This document shows, piece by piece, positions 1-5,841 of a stretch of DNA of 8,286 bases. Both the position numbers and the translations under genes were made by a program. The stretch is taken from contig JAESTB010000390.1 in NCBI GenBank assembly GCA_016763815.1, forward strand, positions 1 to 8,286. Direction: 5' to 3'. The stretch's first letter is position 1. Every line of letters begins with the position of its first letter. The DNA comes from Arenicella sp. (lineage in GTDB: Bacteria; Pseudomonadota; Gammaproteobacteria; Arenicellales; Arenicellaceae). The notes beneath the pieces are model-generated. The model was given only the letters and a program-made list of their open reading frames with translations. It ran no database searches and had not been told where the DNA came from.

Positions 1-66
1 GTCGCATTTTACCTCATTTTCATTTCAATCCTGATTCGTGCAAAGGTCTCAGACACAGTTTTACCC

Positions 67-942
67 ATGATAAATTCAGATATTCGGCAGCGCTTTGTAT
101 TCGATGAGTTTGACGCTCGCGGCTGCATTGTTTGTTTAAGCGAGACATGCAAGTCAATTCAAGCAACCCATCACTACCCTGCCAACCTTGCTAGCTTACT
201 CAACGAATTCGCACTCGCGGCGACACTGTTGCGTGACAGTATAAAAATTGATGGCAGTTTGACTGTTCAGTTACGCACTGATGGCCCAATTAAATTAATC
301 ATGGCCGATTGCATGTCTGATCGTCGGGTACGGGCTATTTCTGAGTACGACTCAGAGGAATTACCAGCCAACGATAAGATAGCCTTAGATGGCCTGGGTA
401 ACGGAGCTACCTTAGCGATTACTATCTCGCCAGATCAAGGCGAGCGCTATCAAAGTATTGTGCCAATCGAGCATGCCAGTTTGGGCGAATGTCTGGAAGA
501 CTACTTTCAGCGCTCCGAGCAATTGCCGAGTTTGTTTCGCTTACTTTCCGATCAGCAACAGGCGGTCGGCATTTCGATACACGCTTTGCCGCAAGATAAA
601 GTTAACGACAAAAGCGCCGCCGATGAGCACTTTACGCGAGTTAAGTCATTGCTCAACACCTTGAACGCTGAAGAGGCTTTTAGCCTAAGCGCCGAGCAAA
701 TGTTAATGCGCTTGTTTCATAATGAATCGTGTCGGCTATTCGAATCTGAGGTAGTGCAGTTTGGCTGCGTTTGCTCGGCCGAAAAATCGCTTGATGCGGT
801 GAAGAGTCTCGGTAAAGACGATATACAAAAACTAGTCAACGAACAGCAAGAGCAAGGTAAACCAAGTCTAGTCGTCGATTGCCACTTTTGCTTTCAACGA
901 TACGAATTTAGCTTTAAACAAGTAAACGGATTATTCGCATGA
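67..942 (+). CDS. hslO: Hsp33 redox-regulated molecular chaperone (33 kDa chaperonin)
   Basis: Cytoplasmic holdase that binds unfolding proteins under oxidative stress; in the family, zinc release and disulfide formation at four C-terminal cysteines switch it on. The 291-residue product has the usual length. The N-terminal domain shows family-like stretches: LTVQLRTDGP near 65-74, GERYQSIVPIE at 125-135 and ECLEDYFQRSEQLP at 141-154. The zinc switch is complete: a CxC pair (C234, C236) and a CxxC pair (C272, C275). Extra cysteines at 20, 23, 28, 82, 142 and 222 are more than I expect for the family. The ATG at 67 aligns with the E. coli protein start, but no good Shine-Dalgarno precedes it, and the frame is open back to base 1. 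The stop overlaps the next gene's start (ATGA at 939-942), so translational coupling is likely. The family assignment is strong. Confidence 0.96.
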   Translation: MINSDIRQRFVFDEFDARGCIVCLSETCKSIQATHHYPANLASLLNEFALAATLLRDSIKIDGSLTVQLRTDGPIKLIMADCMSDRRVRAISEYDSEELPANDKIALDGLGNGATLAITISPDQGERYQSIVPIEHASLGECLEDYFQRSEQLPSLFRLLSDQQQAVGISIHALPQDKVNDKSAADEHFTRVKSLLNTLNAEEAFSLSAEQMLMRLFHNESCRLFESEVVQFGCVCSAEKSLDAVKSLGKDDIQKLVNEQQEQGKPSLVVDCHFCFQRYEFSFKQVNGLFA

Positions 943-1475
943 GCCTTTCATTAAAAGATCAATTATTAAAAGCTGGCCTGGCTAAGAAAACAGCCGCTAA
1001 ACCAGCTAAGAAGAAAAAGCAGCCACAGGTTGCAAAGAAGAATCGCAATAAGCCGAGCGAGGTTCAATTGCGTACCCAACGGGCGATGCTCGATAAAGCA
1101 AAGAAAGATAAGCGCTTGAACGAGCTGCGCCAAGCCGAAGCGGCTGCCAAAGCTAAGTTTGCACAAATTAAACAGCTTGTTGATAGTGCTAAACTTGATC
1201 GTAAAGACGGCGAAACCTCATACAGCTTTACGGTAAAGAAAAAGGTCAAGAAGATTTACGTTACCGACGAGCAACAAAAACAATTGTCACGCGATCAAAT
1301 TGTAATTATATCGATGGGCAATGAGGCGTTTGAACTGGTTCCAAAAACAGTGGCTAAAAAAATCGCTGAACGTGACGCTAAATACGTAGTGAAAAATACC
1401 AACACTGAAGCGGCGGCGCCTGATCAAGATGACCCTTACGCTGATTATCAAATTCCTGATGACCTTACTTGGTAA
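939..1475 (+). CDS. DUF2058 family protein (YaiL-like)
   Basis: Small basic cytoplasmic protein of 178 residues, the same size as E. coli YaiL (about 179), described in databases as a nucleoprotein or polynucleotide-associated enzyme regulator; its real role is unknown. The N-terminus (MSLSLKDQLLKAGLAKK) matches the family opening. Residues about 15-100 are rich in Lys, Ala and Gln and probably helical, which would suit nucleic-acid or ribosome contact (inference). A folded part follows around 100-155 (YSFTVKKKVKKIYV, then a VAKKIAERDAKYVV stretch). The C-terminus DDPYADYQIPDDLTW is the family signature. The start ATG overlaps the hslO stop codon by 4 bases, and rmuC follows after 7 bases, so the three genes are probably cotranscribed. 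The family call is firm, the function is not. Confidence 0.93.
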   Translation: MSLSLKDQLLKAGLAKKTAAKPAKKKKQPQVAKKNRNKPSEVQLRTQRAMLDKAKKDKRLNELRQAEAAAKAKFAQIKQLVDSAKLDRKDGETSYSFTVKKKVKKIYVTDEQQKQLSRDQIVIISMGNEAFELVPKTVAKKIAERDAKYVVKNTNTEAAAPDQDDPYADYQIPDDLTW

Positions 1476-1482
1476 ACACTGA

Positions 1483-3018
1483 ATGGACAATGCTTTACAA
1501 GGCCTACAACTCTGGTTAAACCAGAGCCTGCCTCTTTATTGGCTAGTGTCTGTAATTGCGATTAGTGTTCTCGCATTGTTGTTGGTCAGCGCAAAAAGCA
1601 AAAAGCGAATAGTTAAGCTAGATGCGCAGCGCCAAATGTTAGAGATAAGCAAAGCCACCAATGAACTACAGATTGAGGTAGTCAGCAGTAATAACCTAAG
1701 CCTGAGTCAAAAAGTAGAAAGCGGTGGCACTCTAATCTCACAGCTGATGGCGGACAAAGCCGAGCTTAAAAGCAGTCGCAACGAGAAAGCGGCGCAACTA
1801 ATTGCCAATGAAAATGAGCGTCTTGGCTTACGCGAGATGGTTGATAACCGTAATCGTAAAGTCAGTCGACTGGAAGCTGACGTGCGTGAGCAAAATGCCA
1901 AGCTAAGGTCTGAACAAGAAAAGCTACTTGAACTTAAATCGCAATTTGAGATTCAAAAGGGGCAACTTAAAACTGAGTTCAAAGTGGTTTCAGAAGAGAT
2001 CATTAAGGAACGCCAAGCGATGCTTACCGAACAAAATAAAGAAGGTGTGAGCGCCTTATTAAAACCGCTGCAAGATCAGATTGAAGGCTTCCAAAAGCGC
2101 GTAAACGAAGTTCACGACGAATCGGTAAAGGGCAATGCCAACCTTAAAACCGAAATCGAAAATGTCATGAAAATGGGCATTAAAATGCGTGATGAAGCTA
2201 GTAGTCTCACCACTGCGTTGAAAGGCGACTCTCAACAACGTGGCGCTTGGGGCGAAGCGCAGCTTGAACGTACACTGGAAATGAGCGGCCTTATTGAGCA
2301 TGATCATTACCAGAAGCAAAGCTCGTTTATCGATCAAGAGGGTAAGCGCAAACAAACGGATTACTTAATTAAATTGCCCGCCGACAAGTGCATTATTATC
2401 GATAGCAAAGTTTCTTTAAATGCCTACCAACGAGCTTGCTCCTCTGCCGAAGTAGATCAGCAATCGCTTGCTATGAAGGCTCATGTTGCCGCAGTGCGTT
2501 CTCATATCAATGATCTGGCGGCAAAAGAATATACCAACCTAAGCGCGCTCCATAGCCCAGATTTTATCTTAATGTTTATGCCGGTAGAACCAGCCTACAT
2601 TGAAGCCATGAAGCAAGACCCTGAACTGTTCGGCTTCGGTTACAGTAAAAATATCATCTTAGTATCTCACACCACTTTGATACCCATTCTACGTACCGTG
2701 GCTAACCTTTGGATGCTTGATCGAAGTAATAAAGAAGCGCGTCAAATTGGCGAGAAAGCGAACGATATTTTTAATTCGGTGGTACTGGTATCCGAACGCT
2801 TAAGTAAGCTCGGCAAAACGCTGAATACCGCCAGCACGCACTTTAACGACACGGTGACTTCCTTGTCGGGCATGCAAAGCAAAGTGAGTCGTTTTCATAC
2901 ACTCTCGAATAAGGCAAATAAGTCGATGCCAGAGTTAGAGCCTAAGGTTATTCAATTTGACGCTAGCAAGCTTGATGCCATTGCTCTTGCTGATGATACC
3001 TCCGAGTCCGAACCTTAA
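1483..3018 (+). CDS. rmuC: DNA recombination protein RmuC
   Basis: RmuC limits recombination at inverted repeats in E. coli; the family is placed by fold comparison among PD-(D/E)XK nuclease-like proteins, though its biochemical activity is poorly defined. The 511 residues show an N-terminal membrane segment (about 18-37) followed by a basic KSKKR stretch. A long coiled coil rich in Glu, Lys, Gln and Leu covers roughly 45-230. The RmuC domain (about 245-470) opens with GDSQQRGAWGEAQLE. Candidate core residues are D293 in TDYLIKLP and D307/K309 in IIIDSKVS; FILMFMPVEPAY (361-372) is a further conserved strand. The tail after about 480 is acidic and variable. The layout predicts a membrane-tethered protein with a cytoplasmic coiled coil. 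It is the third gene of the run, 7 bases after the DUF2058 stop, with no strong ribosome site of its own. Confidence 0.95.
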   Translation: MDNALQGLQLWLNQSLPLYWLVSVIAISVLALLLVSAKSKKRIVKLDAQRQMLEISKATNELQIEVVSSNNLSLSQKVESGGTLISQLMADKAELKSSRNEKAAQLIANENERLGLREMVDNRNRKVSRLEADVREQNAKLRSEQEKLLELKSQFEIQKGQLKTEFKVVSEEIIKERQAMLTEQNKEGVSALLKPLQDQIEGFQKRVNEVHDESVKGNANLKTEIENVMKMGIKMRDEASSLTTALKGDSQQRGAWGEAQLERTLEMSGLIEHDHYQKQSSFIDQEGKRKQTDYLIKLPADKCIIIDSKVSLNAYQRACSSAEVDQQSLAMKAHVAAVRSHINDLAAKEYTNLSALHSPDFILMFMPVEPAYIEAMKQDPELFGFGYSKNIILVSHTTLIPILRTVANLWMLDRSNKEARQIGEKANDIFNSVVLVSERLSKLGKTLNTASTHFNDTVTSLSGMQSKVSRFHTLSNKANKSMPELEPKVIQFDASKLDAIALADDTSESEP

Positions 3019-3024
3019 AGCCCA

Positions 3025-3044
3025 CGGCGCTAGTCTTCTAGCCG
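3025..3044 (+). terminator. Possible weak hairpin after rmuC
   Basis: Seven bases after the rmuC stop, CGG plus CTAG pairs with CTAG plus CCG around a TCTT loop, with a two-base bulge on the left arm. GCGCT (3027-3031) could instead pair with AGCGC (3046-3050). No T-run follows on either strand, so this is not a classical intrinsic terminator. It lies where the convergent rmuC and acetyltransferase transcripts meet, which is the only reason to suspect a role in termination. Confidence 0.22.
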
Positions 3045-3092
3045 CAGCGCTAATATAGGAGCAAGAATCTTAGTAGCTAACGAATTTAATTG

Positions 3093-3581
3093 TCAGCTGT
3101 TAATATCGGAGCCTGTAAGGTCCAAACGCTTAGTCATGTATAGACAGTTTTGCATGGCATCGGTGGCGACGTATTGCTTTGTCACGAAACCAAGCTTTTG
3201 ATAGGCTTTAATTGCCGAGGAGTTATAGGTATACACAAATAGAGACTGAGTATTTACCTCTAGGTGATGGCAGCCTTGAATAGAAATACGATCTACCAAT
3301 TGCTTGATTATGCCTTTGCCACGATGCGTTGGTGAAATGATTAATCGGCATAAGTGGCAACACCCTTGTCTAAGGTAATACTGTCCGAAAGCAAGTAATT
3401 GATTGTCTTGTGAGACTAGTGAAAACGATGGCCAATTGTTTGACTGCAGGTCGTTTGTTAGATTTTCGACATCGCTTGGGTAAGACATATTCGGGCCCGC
3501 CCAGTCTGCCAGCTGCTCAGCGCTAGTTATCCAAGATAGTAGCTCTGAATAGTGCTCAGGGATTGGCGTTTTTAGTTTCAA
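3093..3581 (-). CDS. GNAT family N-acetyltransferase
   Basis: Predicted acetyl-CoA-dependent N-acetyltransferase of 162 residues; the acceptor cannot be told from sequence. The acetyl-CoA pyrophosphate loop is seen in CRLIISPTHRGKGIIKQLV (about 78-95; R87, G88 and G90 fit the RGxG pattern). The C-terminal motif, N120 through SSAIKAYQKLGF (to 132), is the typical GNAT helix and strand. The N-terminal part (SWITSAEQLADWAGP) resembles RimI/YjdJ-like acetyltransferases in which substrate specificity differs widely. The start is a TTG; codons from LKTPIPEHYSELL onward look genuine and the next ATG (residue 32) would delete the first strand and helix. In-frame ATT or TTG within the next few upstream codons is possible before a TAA near 3602. 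No strong Shine-Dalgarno is visible. The gene converges with rmuC and lies 45 bases downstream of a small minus-strand ORF. Confidence 0.88.
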   Translation of the reverse strand: MKLKTPIPEHYSELLSWITSAEQLADWAGPNMSYPSDVENLTNDLQSNNWPSFSLVSQDNQLLAFGQYYLRQGCCHLCRLIISPTHRGKGIIKQLVDRISIQGCHHLEVNTQSLFVYTYNSSAIKAYQKLGFVTKQYVATDAMQNCLYMTKRLDLTGSDINS

Positions 3582-3626
3582 GTTTTTTTGAAAAATATCT
3601 TACGGTTAAGTAGCAAAATCACAACG

Positions 3627-3791
3627 CTAAAAGAGATAGTGCCTAGGCCTAATGAAAAACTGCTTAGCGTGCTCACCATTATACAGACCATAGGTGGTAA
3701 AAATTAAACCCATAAATATTATTAAGTCTGGAAGAATATAGTGATCTAAACCGCCAATGTTTGATTGTATAACGCCACCAAATGGAGCCAT
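3627..3791 (-). CDS. Unrecognised small ORF, one predicted membrane segment
   Basis: A 54-codon minus-strand frame from ATG at 3791 to TAG at 3627; I do not recognise a family. The peptide begins MAPFGGVIQSNIGGLDHY, then has a hydrophobic stretch ILPDLIIFMGLIF (about 19-31) that could be a membrane segment, and a basic tail ending IRPRHYLF. The same frame stays open further upstream to a TAA at about 3866 and reads protein-like (LAHFVEEIISNE just before the ATG). A GAGGAG lies 15 bases from this ATG, too far to be ideal, but 10 bases from an out-of-frame ATG at 3796. An ATG at 3862 lies in a different frame and would join this one if the C-tract at 3827-3833 were one base longer. It may therefore be a decayed, frameshifted or switchable gene of about 78 codons, or a chance frame. 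It ends 45 bases before the acetyltransferase start on the same strand. Confidence 0.3.
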   Translation of the reverse strand: MAPFGGVIQSNIGGLDHYILPDLIIFMGLIFTTYGLYNGEHAKQFFIRPRHYLF

Positions 3792-3826
3792 TTCATTTGA
3801 AATAATCTCCTCAACGAAATGAGCGA

Positions 3827-3833
3827 GGGGGGG
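3827..3833 (-). repeat. Homopolymer run of seven C (minus strand)
   Basis: Seven consecutive G's on the plus strand, read as C's on the minus strand, within the small ORF region. From the ATG at 3862 the frame runs MRHEDQTNKRPP and then leaves the protein-like frame; eight C's, or five, would restore it. Such tracts are prone to slippage in the cell and to miscalling in some sequencing methods. Confidence 0.6.
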
Positions 3834-3894
3834 CGCTTGTTTGTCTGATCTTCGTGTCTCATGTTAGCTGGCATTTATTTGGCCTTTATGAGGG

Positions 3895-3900
3895 ATTATA
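3895..3900 (-). promoter_or_regulatory. Possible -10 box for the minus-strand small ORF
   Basis: A perfect TATAAT on the minus strand about 33 bases upstream of the ATG at 3862, in AT-rich DNA. No acceptable -35 hexamer is found 16-18 bases further upstream (the positions are A-rich), so the promoter assignment is weak. Confidence 0.25.
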
Positions 3901-3931
3901 AAAAATCTATAACCGCTATTTTTTTGTACTT

Positions 3932-3949
3932 AGACATTTAACAATGTCT
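3932..3949. repeat. AT-rich hairpin, 7-bp stem
   Basis: AGACATT and AATGTCT are perfect inverted arms around a TAAC loop, followed by a short T-run to 3952 on the plus strand. No plus-strand gene lies just before it, so a terminator role has no obvious target. Confidence 0.35.
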
Positions 3950-3956
3950 TTTCGGT

Positions 3957-3971
3957 CAAGATAATATCTTG
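3957..3971. repeat. Near-perfect palindrome CAAGATA-A-TATCTTG
   Basis: Seven-base perfect inverted arms around a single central A. The short centre makes a protein-binding site more natural than an RNA hairpin. It lies 7 bases to the right of the preceding hairpin. No regulator is known from the window. Confidence 0.35.
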
Positions 3972-3991
3972 CAGTGGCAATTACAACACCC

Positions 3992-4036
3992 CACTAAAGC
4001 AACCGCTTAAGTGCTTAAGTCATCAGTGCTTTAGTG
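3992..4036 (-). repeat. 10-bp inverted repeat downstream of the barrel gene
   Basis: CACTAAAGCA (3992-4001) and TGCTTTAGTG (4027-4036) are perfect 10-base inverted arms, extendable by CC/GG after one mismatch. The 25-base interior holds two copies of GCTTAAG (4005-4011 and 4013-4019), each containing the palindrome CTTAAG. The element starts 18 bases beyond the stop of the minus-strand barrel gene, so it may protect the 3' end of that mRNA or terminate it. No T-run follows the stem on the minus strand, so it is not a standard intrinsic terminator. Confidence 0.45.
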
Positions 4037-4053
4037 AGGTCTGATTGGCGCGA

Positions 4054-5055
4054 TTAGAATGCCTTTTGCCAGCCTAAGGTCAATACCGAATCTATTTCAA
4101 GCTGCGGGCCAACTAAGTCTTGCCGAATAGGGCTAGCGTATTCAATAGCTAAACGGTGACCGTTAGCGAATAGATAATTTACACCCAGCGACAAATCTAC
4201 CCGATCTCCTTCTTGCAACGCTGGGACGGCCGTTTGAATGGTACTAGGGTTTAACGCTGGATTTCGCCCGTCAATGGCATCTTTATCTTGATAATTAACG
4301 CGTAAGGACAGGCTGAGATGGTCATTCAAATCCTTGGCAATCCATGATGTTGCCCCCAGCTGATCGCCTAGGGTGTAGCTCTGGTCGTTGTCACCGGTGC
4401 GGATCACGGCGTTTAATTGTGCACCCCAACTCACCGTATCGTTTCGGCCTGAATAAGTGACCGCCGGTAATAGGTCGTATGTGCCAGAACCGATCTGCAT
4501 CATGTAGGGTAGAAATGCGTCTTTCATCGCCGGTGTGTCATCAACTTCGGTGGTTGAGCCGGTCGGCAGGCTAACGCCCAATTGCCAATGCACTTTGTGA
4601 TGGCCATTGTCGAAAAGGCTGACCAAAGCACTTAGCTTAGTGTCGCCTATGCCTGATGACCGAGTGGTAAACTCGCGACCGTTCCGAATTAGATGGTCCA
4701 TCGAATTACTAGCATAGCTCGCCATACCCATTAGGGTGATATTATCTGACAAACCATACATCGCGCCTAGCATGTGCATGTCCATCGGCATTGAGATCGG
4801 CGCTACTAAAAACTGACCGGGTTGGTTCATAGTGCCAACGGTGTCACGCGCTGATACGCGTCGAGTGCCAATCCGGCTACCGTCCATGTCCATATGCATA
4901 TAGCGATACGAAAACATAAATTCGCCGCGATTGTGTAAGTGGTCACCCATGACACCCAATGGTGCGTGAGCTGACGCAGTAGTCTGGTCGTCGGCGTGAG
5001 CCGTGGCACAGAAGGTAGCGGCCATAGCCGCCGCGATAGATAATGTTCTTTTCAT
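4054..5055 (-). CDS. Outer-membrane beta-barrel, transporter-like, Met/His-rich
   Basis: Predicted secreted outer-membrane protein of 333 residues. Residues 1-21 form a signal peptide (MKR, hydrophobic core, cleavage after AHA). The rest alternates short amphipathic strands and turns and ends in Trp-Gln-Lys-Ala-Phe; a terminal Phe is usual for barrel proteins. It recalls the loosely defined 'transporter' or MetA-pathway phenol-degradation barrel families, but I cannot name an exact family. Two segments are unusually rich in Met and His: 47-57 (M47, M53, H54, M55, M57) and 89-95 (M89, M91, M93, H94, M95). These could bind Cu(I) or another soft metal (inference). I chose the ATG at 5055 over the upstream one at 5091 because it opens the signal peptide and has GAGAG 8 bases upstream. 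The DUF2946-like gene lies 99 bases upstream on the same strand, possibly in the same operon. Confidence 0.75.
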   Translation of the reverse strand: MKRTLSIAAAMAATFCATAHADDQTTASAHAPLGVMGDHLHNRGEFMFSYRYMHMDMDGSRIGTRRVSARDTVGTMNQPGQFLVAPISMPMDMHMLGAMYGLSDNITLMGMASYASNSMDHLIRNGREFTTRSSGIGDTKLSALVSLFDNGHHKVHWQLGVSLPTGSTTEVDDTPAMKDAFLPYMMQIGSGTYDLLPAVTYSGRNDTVSWGAQLNAVIRTGDNDQSYTLGDQLGATSWIAKDLNDHLSLSLRVNYQDKDAIDGRNPALNPSTIQTAVPALQEGDRVDLSLGVNYLFANGHRLAIEYASPIRQDLVGPQLEIDSVLTLGWQKAF

Positions 5056-5073
5056 AATAAATTCTCTCAATTG

Positions 5074-5089
5074 GCCTGAGCGATCAGGC
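5074..5089 (-). promoter_or_regulatory. 6-bp hairpin just upstream of the barrel gene ribosome site
   Basis: On the minus strand GCCTGA and TCAGGC are perfect arms around a four-base TCGC loop, ending 5 bases before the GAGAG ribosome-binding site of the barrel gene. In RNA it would be a compact 5'-leader hairpin that could affect translation or stability. As DNA it could be an operator. The role is not determined. Confidence 0.4.
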
Positions 5090-5154
5090 AACTAAATATC
5101 GTCAATACAGTGAAGTAGTCACTTATATAGACATAACGATGGATCGTATTTGAC

Positions 5155-5571
5155 TTAGAGAATTGTTGGTGGTGCGCGCACTCGTGGTAGCTTTGGATGC
5201 GTCGAAGGGAAATCGGCTAGTGCCGTGATGGCATGAAACTGGTGCGACTGCTGTAACCGGTGAATGCGGTGGCTCGAGTGTACGGCGCTTGAATCATGGT
5301 CGGCCATGAGGCACATTAAACAATGTGCGCTATCGACTTTGGTCTCGGTTAGGCTGCTAACGTTAACCCATCGATAGCCCCTTGAGGTGCACATAAGGGC
5401 TTGCTTGGGCGTCGCTGACGTACTCGTGCCTGGGTTGTACGGCGCGGCATTTACAGGTAACGGCAATACCGCATTACATAACATTGAAAGCAGTATTAGC
5501 CAGACAATATCGGTTTTTGTTGGCAGGCAGCGCTTGAGAAAAAACGCAAAATTTGGATATTCCTTTACCAT
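5155..5571 (-). CDS. DUF2946-like secreted Cys/His-rich small protein
   Basis: A 138-residue protein resembling DUF2946. A hydrophobic segment at about 22-42 (DIVWLILLSMLCNAVLPLPVNAA) is a signal peptide or anchor. Then come ALMCTSRGYRWV (58-69, C61), the HCLMC motif (H83, C84, C87), a His-rich stretch (H92, H98, H101, H104, H110, H113) and a C-terminal RAPPTIL like the RAPP ending often seen in DUF2946 proteins. In that family such genes often sit near copper-linked TonB receptors or outer-membrane proteins; a periplasmic metal-binding role is inferred from the Cys and His content and from the barrel gene that follows. The ATG at 5571 has no clear Shine-Dalgarno, so the exact start is uncertain. 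Divergently oriented from the amylase gene. Confidence 0.68.
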   Translation of the reverse strand: MVKEYPNFAFFLKRCLPTKTDIVWLILLSMLCNAVLPLPVNAAPYNPGTSTSATPKQALMCTSRGYRWVNVSSLTETKVDSAHCLMCLMADHDSSAVHSSHRIHRLQQSHQFHAITALADFPSTHPKLPRVRAPPTIL

Positions 5572-5720
5572 GGAGTTAGTTTAAGCGAGTTTATTGCGTA
5601 GCTCAAGTGCTTGATTGTTTTACGAGTTCCCATTTTTATTAGATCATTGTAACTGATTATTTATCGTTAGGTTTACCTGTACGGCCTCGCTGTTAAAGTT
5701 TTTAGAGCCCCTATCATTGG

Positions 5721-5736
5721 ATGAATACGTATTCAT
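5721..5736. promoter_or_regulatory. Perfect 16-bp CG-centred palindrome, LacI-type operator candidate
   Basis: ATGAATACGTATTCAT reads identically on both strands and has CG at its centre, the usual architecture of LacI-family operators. It lies about 105 bases upstream of the amylase ATG in the divergent intergenic region. MalR/SusR-type LacI regulators control starch and maltose genes in several proteobacteria, so such a regulator is the natural candidate (inference); none is encoded in the window. Confidence 0.65.
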
Positions 5737-5752
5737 GGCGTGATCTACTCGA

Positions 5753-5768
5753 CTGAATACGTATGTCG
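5753..5768. promoter_or_regulatory. Second, degenerate copy of the operator
   Basis: The left half TGAATAC and the core ATACGTAT repeat the palindrome at 5721-5736; the outer right arm diverges. The two CG centres are exactly 32 bp apart, close to three helical turns, so two dimers could bind the same DNA face. A TATATT at 5782-5787 downstream could be the -10 of the amylase promoter, which would put this site over the -35 region as expected for a repressor; the -35 itself is poor. Confidence 0.5.
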
Positions 5769-5831
5769 TTAATTGTGTCGTTATATTTGCACGCCTATCC
5801 TGATAGTCCCCCAGTTTATATTTAACATTGA

Positions 5832-5836
5832 AGAGG
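5832..5836 (+). promoter_or_regulatory. Ribosome-binding site fixing the amylase start
   Basis: AGAGG ends 5 bases before the ATG at 5842. It decides for this ATG against an in-frame TTG at 5773, whose extension would place 23 extra residues before an otherwise normal signal peptide. Confidence 0.7.
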
Positions 5837-5841
5837 ATTAT

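Larger units (their letters stand above)
3582..4053. other. Gene-poor region with small ORF and inverted repeats
   Basis: About 470 bases between the acetyltransferase start and the stop of the outer-membrane barrel gene. No recognisable gene is present. It is AT-rich on the right side and contains a minus-strand small ORF, a run of seven G's (C's on the minus strand), a TATAAT box on the minus strand and three inverted repeats, all listed separately. It should also contain the promoter for the acetyltransferase. Confidence 0.7.

Noticed and set aside
966..1490. Minus-strand open frames (966-1166, 1064-1249, 1287-1490) opposite the DUF2058 gene
   Set aside because: They lie entirely or almost entirely inside a well-supported plus-strand gene and their translations have no protein-like motif; the Lys-rich codons of the real gene give long hydrophobic antisense frames.
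5056..5091. Upstream ATG at 5091 as start of the barrel gene
   Set aside because: The 12 extra residues are charged, precede the signal peptide and overlap the leader hairpin; GAGAG is positioned for the ATG at 5055.
5773..5841. Upstream TTG as amylase start
   Set aside because: It would add 23 residues before a normal signal peptide and ignore the AGAGG site placed 5 bases before the ATG at 5842.
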